A DNA stretch of 64,000 nucleotides from positions 2,542,001-2,606,000 of the forward strand of contig CM059621.1 of NCBI GenBank assembly GCA_030435675.1, given 5' to 3'. The number at the start of each line of letters is the position of its first letter. Positions within the stretch are counted from its first letter, which is position 1. The notes below the pieces were generated by a model. The model was not told the DNA's origin, did not search any database, and saw only the letters and a list, made by a program, of their open reading frames with translations. Positions 10,441 to 21,783 of the stretch are shown one piece after another. The position numbers were made by a program, and so were the translations under genes. This DNA is from Steinernema hermaphroditum (lineage: Eukaryota; Nematoda; Chromadorea; Rhabditida; Steinernematidae).

Positions 10441-10859
10441 GTCTTATATCGTTGTTAATGTGGACAACAACAGATTTGTCCTATATACAGAATACCGCGA
10501 AAAAAGGGTGTTTAAGTTACTATGAGAACGGCATTTATTGAAAGCGTTTACGAATATGTATCACGCTTTTATTAGCAATAAACATTCTTTTTCGCTTCTT
10601 GGGTCTTTTCGTTCTTCTTTCCGTACTTCCTTCCGCTTTACGCTTCCTGTTCCGCTTTCGTAACCTTGCGGCATTTTTCCTCTTTGGATTTCTGAATTCT
10701 TGAACACTCATGTAGCATAGACTGTCGAAGAATTGCTCACTTTTTTAAGTACATTCACACAAACGCATCTTAAACGCCGGTTTCACTCAACCTTTGCAAT
10801 GCATGGCATAAATTTTATCGACCATAAACTGACAGCACTTCCTCGTTCGTTTACGCATA

Positions 10860-11227
10860 ATGAGCCCTTTGGCAAACAAAATACCCTCCACTCTTGCGGA
10901 AATAATTCGTGCCTTTTATGGTGTTTGGAGAAGGAAGCAGTTTAGTAGCGGTGGAAGAGAGGAAGCTATGTACCACTTTAAGCAGGCCGTCAGTGTTCAA
11001 GGTATATATGTTCTTATGCTTTCAATATGGTTTAGTAATAATGTTTAGGAGAAAGTGTTCAAGAGCTCGTCCAGCTCTTGATTGTTACTATTTGCGTCTG
11101 CTTGTCCGTTATCTTCGCTGCTTTCGCCGTTTGTTTCTTCGGAGTCATAATTGAGATTTGCCGCATGATGATCACAAAGAAGGAACCGATATCACGTTTT
11201 GTTACAGTTCCTGTTATGCAACTCTGA
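10860..11227 (+). CDS. micro-membrane protein 3 (106 aa)
   Basis: Exon 1 is 10860-11001 (47 codons plus one base) and exon 2 is 11049-11227. The 47-bp phase-1 intron runs GTATATAT...GTTTAG. The first exon is longer than in the sister genes and gives a basic, probably cytosolic or lumenal head (MSPLANKIPSTLAEIIRAF, WRRKQF). Exon 2 encodes GESVQELVQ, then one helix (LLIVTICVCLSVIFAAFAVC), and a tail IIEICRMMITKKEP ending VPVMQL. 'TICVCLSV' closely matches 'TICICLSV' in the protein from 2600-7111, which is direct evidence of paralogy. It is probably a single-pass membrane protein. The function is unknown. Confidence 0.6.
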
Positions 11228-11389
11228 TACTCTACGCAACTTTGACTTCTGAACCGATGCGATAAATTCCATTGCACGTCAGTCTTCAAGGTATGGGGGC
11301 TCATTATGCGTAATCGAACGAGTATGTGCACAAGTAATGTCCCCAAATCAGTGACATTCTGACATAAGTGCACATAAGGCCAGCGCATC

Positions 11390-11645
11390 GGGATGACGTC
11401 CCATAAATGCACAAGAAAAACAAGGCACATTGTACAGTAGTCACTGGCTCGAGTTTTCTTTGGTTAAGGAGACAAAATCCAAGTAGAACACAGTTTGCAA
11501 AATCTGATGGCTTCTGGATGGCACGCAGCTTGGAGGTCTCCTATGATGCTTGCAGCGACCTTCCGCTTGACCGGGTGGCGTGATGCAGTCGGGCGGTGAT
11601 TATGGTCTTCTTGGCGAGAGAACGGATCTACGACTCACAGACACA
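11390..11645 (-). repeat. family B retroposon fragment
   Basis: Words such as 'GACGTCCCATAAATGCACAAG' (around 11395) and 'TCTTCTTGGCGAGA' (around 11610) match the full family B copies at 7180 and 21296. The copy is diverged and truncated, and no boundaries are visible. Confidence 0.45.
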
Positions 11646-11989
11646 TCATGAGCTGTACAGCTAGTGTAATATTACCGAAGTAAACAATCATAGCCGGACA
11701 ATGCTTTCTTTCGAGTGTCTTGATATTAAGTGGATGTTTATTTATGTTGTCGAGACGCCAAGAATCTAGTACCACCAATACGATGTATAAAGCTCTGTAG
11801 TCACATCACCTAGATGTGGTTCTTTGTTCTGTTAATGCTGGATGGCAAGAGCACTTAAACAACAGAGATGCAGGCAAAGGTAGTTGGATAGGCGCCTGTT
11901 AAGTGCACGTTGAAAACACGATGGTCATCTGCAATTTCGAATTTTATTGAATCAAAATAAATGAAGCGCTTAAATCAACAGGGATACGA

Positions 11990-13479
11990 CTAATTGAGTG
12001 TGTCGAACCGTTGCGGAAAAACGGAGTTCGTTGCCATCGTTGTAACAATGACCGTGGTGTGCTGATTACCTGATTTTAATCGAAATAACTTCAAGACTTC
12101 ACGGCGGATGGTCTTGTTGAAACCCAGATAGACGATGACAGCACCTCCTACAAGGCATTGTTACTGTCGACACCTCAAGATACCCATTGCTTACCATGAC
12201 ATCCAATCCATGTGCTTTGCCCCAGCACGATTAGCCATGTGGGAGTGTCAAAGTACTGCATGTATACGTAGACGAATGCGGCGCATAGGTTGAACAGGCA
12301 TATCATGCATGACTGGAAGATGATCTAAAGGAGAAATTCGATTTATTCACCCAAGAACACTGTACCTGTTTTTGAACAGTGCTAACAGTTTGCGTGCGGA
12401 TATGCGTTTTCCTGCACTTCCACCATACTGAGACGGACAGAAAAATGTAGAGTGAGAAAATCGCGATTACTGTGGCCGTGTTGTGAAGAGAATGGTAGAT
12501 GTTTGTGTACTAAATGTGGCCATTGTGCACTGTTAAGATAACTACTTCTTACCACTGCCGGATCATGACTCACCGATTTCATTTCATAATAAGGATCGAA
12601 GAACCACGCATAAGCATACGATGAATAGGTAACCGGTCTGGTCGCCCACGTGTACCATGCGCCATAGAAAAAGGGCAATGCGCACCATATGTAGGTTTTG
12701 TTGCCCTTGAAGAGCGCAGCCATCACCTCAGGGAACCAAAGATCAATAGACCTATTGATGCCCAGCATAACACTCGTAGCACACGTGGCGCACCATAATC
12801 CTAAAAGAAGTGCGTAACTACTATCACGATGCTTTAGTTGAAAGATCCACGAGTTACAGGGTTGGTAAAACGGAGCTTGCTTAGCTGTTATAGTTATAAT
12901 CTTGGAAGTTAGTCGTTGTTACAAAACACCAAACTCATCAACGTCTTTTGTCACGTTCAGTTCAGTCGGATTCGGGTATAACAAGCAGTTTAAGTATCGG
13001 TGATCATCTAATATTCTAAGACCATGTGTGTTTTGAAACAATCGATGCCACCAGGACCTTACGTCACGGACTCTGCCGTAATTAGGCTATTGAAAATTGC
13101 ATACCTAGAACAACGGCTCCGCACACATAGATGAACACAGGATAAGTGCAATAAACGGCGCCTTCCGCTGTCAAAAAGCCAGTGATTATACTGTTCACTG
13201 CAAGTGTGCACATGTCGAGTAGTCCAAGAACGAACATGATCTTGTGGCACGAATTCCGTCGGAGTTCTGGAGTCGACAAAACGATCATGCAGGGGAGATA
13301 TAGCATCTAAAGTGCTTTCGAAGTTTCACTTCAGAAAGGAGGCTCACCTCAAGAGTGACACCAACAGCCATGTAAGCAACACCCAGCGGTACATTGGGCA
13401 CTCCTACGGTATGCAGATCGACAACACTGCAGTTATAGAGGCTACGGTATTCGGTGCGTTCAAAGAAGAAGACCTCCAT
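11990..13479 (-). CDS. Srt-family chemoreceptor GPCR (330 aa)
   Basis: Six exons on the minus strand: 13479-13348, 13306-13105, 12800-12574, 12509-12366, 12324-12195 and 12147-11990. Every junction is in frame and introns are 41-304 bp. Family hallmarks are the N-terminal LYNCS, then PN...PLGVAYMAVGVTLEMLYLPC, then CHKIMFVLGLLD, then VLGLWCATCATSVMLGINRSIDLW, and WWKCRK before the last two helices. The late segment WIGCHGGAVIVYLGFNKTIR has the Srt helix-7 form. It is a seven-transmembrane receptor, presumably chemosensory. The ATG at 13479 lies just after a TTTTCAG site. No interruption was found. Srt assignment rests on motif order, not on a search. Confidence 0.82.
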
Positions 13480-13924
13480 TAGGCGTTTGACGTTCTGAAA
13501 AGGAGACCCCGACGATGTGTTATCCCCATTTTATAGATGCTGTCATCACGAACAATGCATCAGATGTCCGAGGGCAGGGCTTAGAACTCTTTGTTTTTGT
13601 TCTGGGAAACGACGACAATTGCGCCATGACCTCTTCAGAATATGCATAATGGGTTGGTGGAACGAACGATTTTCGAAGTAATAATAAGTCTGTTAGGAAT
13701 ATACGACCACGATCACCATTTTTACTTATCTACACTGCGTACTCCATGATAAGGTTGCATCGGTACAGTACCTTTAAATTGGCAGAATTTTTATGATATC
13801 ATGCACATCCGTGAGATTAAACACATCACTCCTTTGTCCCTGTGAGGTGATACAATTCGATCAACGAGTTCCCCGTGCAACGCGTCATATACAGGAACAA
13901 TAGAGAATCGCTCCTAAATTAGGA

Positions 13925-13985
13925 CTGAAGCAAGATAGGAAGCAGTGATTAGGAGTCCTAATCACTGCTTCCTATCTTGCTTCAG
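13925..13985. repeat. near-perfect 61-bp palindrome
   Basis: CTGAAGCAAGATAGGAAGCA begins a 30-nt arm that is repeated exactly in reverse after a single central G (arms 13925-13954 and 13956-13985). With a one-base spacer it would form a cruciform or a hairpin with no real loop. No gene overlaps it. Confidence 0.85.
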
Positions 13986-14479
13986 TGGAAGAGGTACATC
14001 AGAAATGCAGACAGCAATACCATCAGTGTGCGCGGGAATCGAAGTGTCGAGGGCGATGTCGAGGCCACCGACACAAATGAAAGCCTGTGTCCCTTTTAAT
14101 TGGAACAAATGATAAACTTGCTGTCCTGGCCCAGTGCGAGAAATACAGAATCAGAAAATGAAAACAAAATAATAAAGTGTTTACATCGTTCAGACTTCAC
14201 AAAAATCGTCGTTTCCGCTTCACTACCGTTACTATAGTGAAAAAAAAATTGATCTACGTTTGAACGGATGGTTATTGAGATTGACGGTACTGCCTGGAAA
14301 GTGTTGGTTGAATAAAGACTTGTCAAAGATTAGCAACCCAGCTGTTATTTATGGCAAAGTAGATTACATTGGCACTGGAAAATATTTATTATTTACGAAA
14401 CAATAAGCTTCATTAGATATTTTTTGAGGATTAGTGGATTAGTGGACCTCTGTGAAGAACTCTGTTAAAAAATACATTG

Positions 14480-14575
14480 AAAAACCGTTTATCTTCTCGA
14501 ATCATGCAGGACATCGTATAAGCACATAATGTCACTGTGTCACTCCATAGTCGCCGGTATTCCTCTGACTTTAAC
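14480..14575 (+). repeat. family B fragment (tail end)
   Basis: 'TTTATCTTCTCGAATCA' followed by 'GCAGGACATCGTATAAGCAC' is a diverged version of the tail region of family B (TTTATCTTCCCGAATCA, GCAGGACGTCTCATA). A family A segment begins directly beyond it, giving a composite. Confidence 0.45.
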
Positions 14576-14960
14576 GCCGGTCGGCGCATCATAGTCGAAG
14601 ACGGTGAACCCGCCAGCGGGCGCCGAACCGGCGAAAAGCTGTCGATCCCAAAAATTTGGAGAACCTGATGTCCGACGCCAGGAATCCAGCAGCGTTTAAG
14701 GCTTTTGAGCGTTTGGCCACCAACGGTGTTTGAGCGTTTGACCACCGAAGGCACACCTTCCGACCCAAGGACCCATCCCTCCCAAACAGATTGGAGCTCC
14801 GAAGCTGCCCTCATGTCCCAAACGTTTCTGGTGATTCGACGATTCCCAGATACCTTGAGAAGCGCGCCGCCACCGACCGGCTCGACATCGCCGCTGCGCC
14901 AGGAATGACGACTGCAGCAAGAGACATCCTGTTTTTTGCCTATTATTCGGAGTCATGCAA
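14575..14960 (-). repeat. family A repeat, reverse
   Basis: The segment contains the reverse form of the family A left part ('GCGCCAGGAATGA', then 'GCAAGAGACATCCTG' near 14915) and the 'CGAAGGCACACCTTCCG' part also seen forward at 39740. Open frames on both strands here belong to the repeat. Confidence 0.55.
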
Positions 14961-15238
14961 AGAGTAGTGTGTTTAATTCATGAAATAAACTCATAAAGTC
15001 GTAAGTCGCTCTCAGGAAAAATGTAATTGTATACAATTTCAAATGCCTCTCTCGTAACTCGAGTTCTTAAATGAATCATAATTGACTGATTTTTAAATTT
15101 CGATTCATCGATAGTAATTTTGCACGGACCTTGCAAATTCTGGCCGCTTTTAAAAATCACTGGGCTATTTTGTTTGCAAGTACATTCGGCATCGATGTGA
15201 TATGAGTGTATTGGAAGAGGTACACATTTCGGTTTCAA

Positions 15239-16392
15239 GGAATGTCGCTCTCAAAACAGAGCTTGACGTGTGTTTTCATATGACAAAACACCATTATTAT
15301 TCCACCTTACAAGCTATATATATCAACTGCTTAAACAACAAGTACTCTAGGGCAGACAATATGGGTCCTCATGTCAGCAATTGACGCTGAATATTTCGCT
15401 TTCTGAGGGTAAACACCTTTAAAATAGTCGTTCTTCTATGGTCACTGCTCCTATGAAGAACTATTGCCATTCTCAGGTGCGAACTAAGGAGCCAGTTCAG
15501 TTCCAATTCAAACATTCGATGTGACTTTAGCATAGTTGACAGGTATACCGAGGACGTGTTCATCCATGCTCAATAGTGACGTCGTCCTAATGGAAATCGA
15601 CTGAATGTACTCCATTGACCATACCGATTCGGAACTCCGACCTGTAGCGTAGAGTCGAAAAGACCAGTAATCTCTTAATCTTTTCAATCTCAATACAATC
15701 TTTTCATATCGGAGTCGAACGCAGTGCTCCCATGCGCGGTCTTGCAAACGGCAAAGAGACTGAATCTGGTTGACGCGTACCACGTAGAACGGAGAGATCC
15801 TATCCTTGAATGGAGGCACAATCATCGGACATGAATAGCTGTACATTTAACTCATTCGAGCGAACAAACGAGAAAGTGATTGGACGACCCGACTGATCAC
15901 TGGGGACCCTAATGAAAGACCCCTTTCCGATGATCTCCGTTTGATGGTAAACTTTGTCAAATTTGATGAAGTGCGCTTTACGAAGGTCGATATAAAAGCT
16001 GCACCGAAAGAAAGCACTTATTGAAATAATATTTTCGATGCAGGGTCAATTTATATACTGATTGTAATTTGCGTTTATATGGCCGAGCTGTGTGCACTTC
16101 ATTTTTACCGAGTTGTAGTTGTCAAACGGCATAAGTGTCAACATCGTCCACCTATTATGGATCAGCCCAATAGTACATAAGGCTGGTGTGCTGCTGTGAG
16201 AATTGTTTCACTGCAATTAGTTTATTATGAAAAAGGTCGTTATTAACCTATTTACTACGAACATTTTTCCCATCGCCATGTGCGACATATACAATTATTC
16301 GTAGCTGTCTAGGCAAAACCGCCAGATGCATAGTACTCTGCGTGATCAATTGACTGCGTTCTTGTAGTAGACCACGATTTGTCTTCTATTAC
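15239..16392. other. intergenic with family B fragment, no gene seen
   Basis: At about 15785-15920 there is a stub of family B ending in 'GACGACCCGACTGATCACTGGGG' region words and 'AATGAAAGACC'. The rest is unassigned. No spliced frame that looks like a protein was found. Confidence 0.45.
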
Positions 16393-17379
16393 ATGTGGAT
16401 ACATCGTATGAACATGGCCGATTCTGATGTTTTTGAGCAAGTTTTCAACCGAGCCGTGGATCTCAGCACTATCGTCCACGTCCCCTTGAAGATTTTCTCC
16501 ATGTACATCGTATTCCGACATTCACCGGCCATCATGGGTGCTCTACCTCTCTTCATTATGAACATTATGACCTGGAATTTCATTTGCAATGTTTTCGCAG
16601 CATTTGTGCACATGAACCCACAGTTTCCGGCTTTCTGCGTTCGTGCGGATGGACCGATCAGTTTGCTTACTCAAAGTGAATACGTCATACATTCCATATT
16701 AGCAGCAATGTTTGTCTGTTTATCCAACGGCGCCTTGGCACTAGTGTTTGTTTTTCCCTATCGCTACTTTGCGCTTGTACATCCTGAGCGGTTGCGGAAG
16801 GTTGGACGCAAATGTGGATTCGCTATATGTGCTTTTCTGCATGCTGCTGTAACCGCACTAATGCTCACTGTCTACATTCAAATGGCTGTCACATACAACG
16901 ACTATCCGGACAAAAGTGTCCTACCACCACGTGAACGGGTCTCATGCTTTTGGCCTGGCGGACTGCGAAAAAGCGTCATCGTAATACTCTCTACTACGGT
17001 AGCTCTGATGGCTGCTGTAACATGTTCAGCGTCTTCATTGCTTATTGTGCGTCACATGCACAAAATGAAGAACATAATGAGTAGGCACACGCTAGAGCTT
17101 CAACGGAAATTCTTCATCTACGTGATTATTCTAACCGGTGTTCCCATCGTATTCGGTGTATTTCCCATATTGATCGGTTTGGCATTCGTCGTTTTGTCGT
17201 CGATTGCTATAAGCCGATATGCTACTATGATCTGCATATTTGTCATCATAAATCACGGTGCAATTTACTCGATGGTCTCTATTGTAACCTTTAAGCCATA
17301 TGTCAATGCGTCGCTCAGGATTATCAAACGGATTTTGTGTAGAGAGTCGCTAATTGTGCACACTGTTACCGTTACATAA
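16393..17379 (+). CDS. single-exon chemoreceptor GPCR, Str-superfamily type (328 aa)
   Basis: One uninterrupted frame encodes a seven-helix protein of 328 residues. Helix 1-2 reads VHVPLKIFSMYIVFRHSPAI, then helix 3, then PYRYFALVHPERLRK in the second intracellular loop (a DRY-like position). The third loop is RHTLELQRKFFIYVIILTGV leading into helix 6. Helix 7 ends NHGAIYSMVSIVTFKPY. 'LQRKFF' before helix 6 and the 'Yxx....KPY' end are Srh/Str-like. Absence of introns contrasts with all other receptors in this window and may mean retroposition or complete intron loss. The start could instead be the Met at residue 6 or 8. AATAAA lies at about 17436. Confidence 0.75.
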   Translation: MWIHRMNMADSDVFEQVFNRAVDLSTIVHVPLKIFSMYIVFRHSPAIMGALPLFIMNIMTWNFICNVFAAFVHMNPQFPAFCVRADGPISLLTQSEYVIHSILAAMFVCLSNGALALVFVFPYRYFALVHPERLRKVGRKCGFAICAFLHAAVTALMLTVYIQMAVTYNDYPDKSVLPPRERVSCFWPGGLRKSVIVILSTTVALMAAVTCSASSLLIVRHMHKMKNIMSRHTLELQRKFFIYVIILTGVPIVFGVFPILIGLAFVVLSSIAISRYATMICIFVIINHGAIYSMVSIVTFKPYVNASLRIIKRILCRESLIVHTVTVT

Positions 17380-17470
17380 ATGTTTTGTAAAATCATAAAG
17401 CAGCAGTCTTATAATCAATCAGCGAACCACAGGCAAATAAAACCCAGTTCTACGGAGGTAGGAAAATCCT

Positions 17471-17963
17471 ACTGACAAGGAACCCTCACAAAGTGTCCCA
17501 CGCCGATTGAGATAAAATTTGGGCAATATGATAGGCCGTGATGAGAACAAGAGAACTCCAAAATATTATGTGCGTATAGGGGTGCTAGAGTACCTAAACC
17601 AAGTCAGAAAGTTTGGGTTATCGCCTTATGGGTCCTGCCACGACTTCCTTAGGGAGGACACGCACTCATCGCGCTCGCTATTATGCATCGATGTACCGCG
17701 GGAGTCTTCTTCGTCGCTACTTCTCTTCTTATTGTTTTTCACGGTTTGTAACTGTATAGAAAGATAAGTGCGCGTACTCCCGAGGGAAGTCATGGCAGGA
17801 CCGGTATGGCGATAACCCAAACTTTCTGACCTCGCTTAGGTACTCTAATACCCTATACGCATATAATATTAAGGGGTTTTCTTGTTCTCATCAAGGCCTA
17901 TCATATTGCACAAATTTCATCTCAATCGGCGTGGGACACTTTGTGAGGATCCCTTGTGAGCAC
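17471..17963. mobile_element. foldback MITE with arms of about 190 bp
   Basis: The left arm (about 17478-17665) and right arm (about 17765-17960) are inverted copies. Both contain 'CCTCACAAAGTGTCCCACGC', 'ATATGATAGGCC', 'GAAAGTTTGGGTTATCGCC' and 'GGTCCTGCCA'-type words in opposite orientation. A core of about 95 bp separates them. I could not define a target duplication, so the superfamily is unknown. Frames through the element are not genes. Confidence 0.7.
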
Positions 17964-18418
17964 AGTTGAGCGGGAGCAGAAAATTCGGGTACCGAATCCG
18001 CACCGGAACCCGAACATGAAACATTTCGCTTACCCCACTCGAACCGGGACAAATACTTGTAAACTCGCTCCATGCGAGCACAAGAAAGAGCGCAGGCTAT
18101 CGAAGACCAAAAGTTTAGGTTAGGTTTCGAATGTTTTGGATACCCAGATCCGAAACCGAAAACCAAATCCGCTAATTGTTTGTTCATCGGTTCTTTGCGT
18201 CAGATTGGAAAAGAAATAAACAATTTCCGAATAACCACTAATCCTCATATCTTATTCCATGTGTTGACGTAAGCAGCGAATTTTCGTTCCTCACATTATC
18301 TATAATTCCTACGCCAGCGCATGACTAACGTGGGAATAGTCGGCTGTTTTCCTTAAATAAGAGAGGGACTGTGTGTGAAGTATTTTCGAACACTTACTTC
18401 TTTGCTGTTTGTCTTCAG

Positions 18419-18992
18419 ATGCTGCTGCTACCCATTTTCAGGCCTATCGGGCACGGTAAGTTCGAAATTTTCACAGCTTCGAGTACAGCCTTCTTTTTTA
18501 CAGCGTTAGAGTACTTCGAGTACAGCTTTCAGAACTTTCAGACTCGTAAAAAGCTCGTAAATATCGACTGTTTCCTTTTTCTGTCTTAAGTTTTCCGCAG
18601 ATCGCACCAAGCGCTTGTTATCATCGTAGAGCGGATACAGTTCTTTCAAATCGTACAAGTGGCGTCCCTACTAAAAAACACTATGCAAAAGGATTGAAAA
18701 AACCGACAGACCTTTCTTTTTAACCCAATATACCATACTGCTATTGTTGTAGTAATACCAGATATTCATTATACACATTCTATTTTCAGATTACACACAT
18801 GATTTCATTCTACTAGTGGTGTGTCTCCTCATTACCATCATCATCGCCGCATTCGCCATTATAGTGCTGTGCACATCGATACTTGTCAGTGGGAGAATAA
18901 TAACGCACAGCGACAGCTCCGAAGATCTACCCGCGCATGTTCTGCTTTGTAAGGACCAGAAACTGGAAGCAGTTTACTTAACTTGGATATAA
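18419..18992 (+). CDS. micro-membrane protein 4 (79 aa)
   Basis: Exon 1 is 18419-18455 (exactly 37 nt, MLLLPIFRPIGH plus one base), placed directly after GTCTTCAG. Exon 2 is 18790-18992 (acceptor TATTTTCAG). The phase-1 junction gives DYTHDF, followed by one helix (ILLVVCLLTIIIAAFAIIVLC). After the helix comes the shared motif C-x-S-I-L-V-x-x-R-I-I and an acidic patch (HSDSSEDLPAHV), then LLCKDQKLEAVYLTWI. Its C-terminal half is closely related to the protein at 24660-24857 (VLCADQKIKKI). The 334-bp intron is the longest in the family except the transposon-filled one. It is a predicted single-pass membrane protein of unknown role. Confidence 0.65.
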
Positions 18993-19189
18993 GATGACAT
19001 AAAATACAATATATCCACCCACCTTTGCGTTCCTACATTACAGGTGCAGGGCTGTCTTTCGTGAGAGCCTATCTTCATTGTTGGAAGACATTTATCATTG
19101 CTTTTGGCGTACAATCTAAGACGCATGGGCCATCACTCGAGGAGGAGGTCCGGTTCCGGCAGCAGACCAAATGCGGAGCGATATTTTTC

Positions 19190-19628
19190 ATGACGTGTTT
19201 TGATTGTTTACATCCAGGTTTTTCGGTGGCTTCTCATTTAGGGCCAAAAGCCACTTTTTAGACACCGTGTATTCATGCGTAAACACAAACAGAAAGCATG
19301 TTATTTCGGTGCGCAAAAGCGGAAAAAAGCCGTTTCGCAACTTTCGAAGGCAGCCACATATTGACAAAGCACGCCGATCAAAGAGGCATGTATGGTACTG
19401 CTGATCTATCCCACTGTGAGTTTATATCATATTCGTACACGTAACCATTTCTATTTAGATATCGGTCTTGAACGGCTTGTGGCATTCCTGATATTCCTAA
19501 TTTATATCACACTAGTTGCCATTGTTGTTCTTTTTATGTGCATGGTTTTAACCATTCGACGCACATTTGCAAGCCGAAGACGTGTTTATTCAACGTTTGT
19601 GATCCCAAGGGTTATTGTGACGCAGTAA
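19190..19628 (+). CDS. micro-membrane protein 5 (about 65 aa)
   Basis: Exon 2 (19459-19628, acceptor CTATTTAG) is convincing. In phase 1 it encodes DIGLERL, one helix (VAFLIFLIYITLVAIVVLFMC), then MVLTIRRTFASRRRVYSTF and the end PRVIVTQ. A basic, tyrosine-containing tail follows the helix. Exon 1 is tentative: 19190-19217 (ATG ACG TGT ..., 28 nt, donor GTTTTT) has the right phase, but the donor is weak. No other short phase-1 exon was seen nearby. It belongs to the family by size, position of the helix and intron phase. The function is unknown. Confidence 0.45.
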
Positions 19629-20595
19629 ATAAATGCTTAAGAGAAATATAAATGTAAATAGTAAACCTGTCAACCATTGTCACGTGTAGTTTGCAGAACT
19701 ATTACTAGAGCCAGGGATACTATACTTTAGATAGGACCAGAAAGCAGAAGATTGACAGGAAAACCTTCGTGTCAGCCTCAGATCAAGCTGAAAATTGGCG
19801 TCATGTCCGATTTTCCAATAATGAATCGTAAACGTACCGGTGATTCACTAGGTGTATTCGAATTGCTTGCTTGTATACGTGACTGGAATTCAACTAGGAA
19901 CGACAGGGAAGGACAAGTAGAGATGAAAGAAAAACGAAACCTCAACTACAAACTGGTAGACAAGAGACTTCCCGGTTCAACCACATATGCTACGATCACA
20001 TTTCCGGTAATCACACTTACACAGATATCCGCGCGTTTTCGAATGGTGTTTAAGTGTGCGTACCAACGGACACCTTTTTGGAGTTCCCTAATGTGTGCCT
20101 ACCTGTGTGGCAATTTTCAGCACGATGTGAGGTGTAAGATTACCTTGAAAGTTGAAATTCCTGTGCTATACATCTGGTCAAGATATTTCGTAGGTTACGG
20201 GGAGACCATCGAGACCTGCGTGCCGATCTTGTTGGATATGTGATATGTGAATGAATGACACGTTTTGACAGATTTCTCTCGCCACATAGATAGAAGTCCG
20301 TCCAAAATGCACCATTTTCAGATCAGTAGTAAAGCAGAGCTTGTATATGATTTGGTGCGAACATTACACTGCATACTTCCTTTTAGAGATCGTTCCTGAT
20401 CTTCTACAAATGTTGTCATGTGGCATTATATCGAGGAAGGGATCATAGTAATGCGCTGTTAATACGGTTAAGCGAATACGAGATGAGTCACTATGGCAGC
20501 CGGTTTCATAAGCCCCCCAAGCGCCTTTGTTCAAGCGGCTTTCTTTTCTACTCGGCAATTACGTTAAAAACAATCTCTCTCTGCGCTCATACGAA

Positions 20596-20948
20596 ATGTC
20601 ATTCGGCACATACGGCACGCTACCACTTTCCAAAGGTAAAAACTATCTATTTACCCGCTTTATGTGTCGCATATTTCAGAACACACAATTGAATGGACAT
20701 TTGTAATGGTTTGTGTCTTCATATCGGCAATCGTTGCGGTCTGCTCCTTTTGCGTCATCTGCATATCAACAGCCATTGGACGATCGATTGCCACTAGGAA
20801 CCGAACCTTCAATTCCGATTTATTGATGAAAAACACATTGACTGAAGAAGACAGCCCGAGCGCATCGGACGACTATTTGATGGAAAGCGGAACGGGGAAG
20901 AAGGTTTCGTTCCGCTTATCGCTGAATACGATCATTGAACCTGCGTGA
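20596..20948 (+). CDS. micro-membrane protein 6 (102 aa)
   Basis: Exon 1 is 20596-20635 (40 nt, MSFGTYGTLPLSK plus one base). Exon 2 is 20680-20948, with a 44-bp phase-1 intron (GTAAAAAC...ATTTCAG). The product has EHTIEW, then one helix (TFVMVCVFISAIVAVCSFCV), then the shared C-x-S-x-x-I-x-R-S-I-A-x-R motif. It has the longest tail of the group: a polar, acidic stretch (TEEDSPSASDDYLMESG) and a basic-hydrophobic end (KKVSFRLSLNTIIEP). Several serines beside acidic residues could be kinase sites, which is inference. It is a predicted single-pass membrane protein, function unknown. Confidence 0.65.
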
Positions 20949-21295
20949 ACGCATTGTAGAGGATGGATGTCCAGAAGGAAAAATACAAAAGTAAATACTA
21001 TAAGTTCTTTTCTGTTGATCATATGTAAGTGGGAATAAAGTAGTTTCTCCTTTTTCTTCTGTGTTTTTGCTGCCGGTCATCCTTTACAATTTGGAAATCG
21101 TCGATGTTTATGCTATCTTATGAAAAATGTGTCTGTGCTCTTGCTAACAATGTGTGCATTTCTAAAGGAGTTTACCGTATACACTACTCGCTCTGCTGTC
21201 CTTCTAGCTAAAACGTCTTCTCATTGTTGTAAGTTGGCTTGCCTAATTAAACCTACCATTCATTTGATGCAATCCTAAATGAAACATACGTTTTT

Positions 21296-21779
21296 TTTAC
21301 ACGATTTATCTTCCCGAATCAACGGCTTACACCGTGCAGGACGTCTCATATATGCACAGAGAAAAACAGTATCACACCGTGGTCGCTGATTTTCTTCTGA
21401 TTTCGGAGGAGCAGACGAATCCGAAGAGAATGCAGCGATCCCATTAGTTTGCGCGAACGTCGAAGCGGCGAAGAGCTGAATCCAGTGTAGGCACGGTGGT
21501 GGCGCACAACGGAGGGTCATCTTCGATTCGGCTGGCGGTGCGGACTTCGGTACTTCTGCTTCGTGTGGCGGCGCGGTGGAGTCGGGCGGCTGTGACGGCT
21601 TCTTGGCGAGACGGTGGAACTACGGCTCCCTGGTGTTCCAGGCCTTCTGGGAGCCGGAGCGATCATTGCGCCAACAACGACGGCCGAGAACGACCCCTCA
21701 CTCAACTCTTTCGACTCAGACAGCCTCAGAGAGAGAGCGAGTGGACGACCCGATCGATCGTTGGGTGCACAAATGAAAC
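21296..21779 (-). mobile_element. family B retroposon with 12-bp target duplication
   Basis: The direct repeat ACATACGTTTTT flanks the element on both sides (21284-21295 and 21780-21791). On the minus strand the element ends in an A-rich tail. Sequence follows the copy at 7180-7693 almost throughout, in the same orientation. A perfect target duplication implies a fairly recent insertion. It has landed in or just before the membrane-coding segment of a decayed micro-membrane gene. Confidence 0.8.
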
Positions 21780-21783
21780 ACAT

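Noticed and set aside
14978..15238. Minus-strand frame with a few cysteines (DAECTCKQNSP...)
   Set aside because: No ATG and no convincing acceptor. It may be an exon of a decayed gene but cannot be supported.
19752..20243. Open frame of 163 codons between micro-membrane genes
   Set aside because: No signal, domain, splice context or relatives in the window. The composition looks non-coding. It could still be real but is unsupported.
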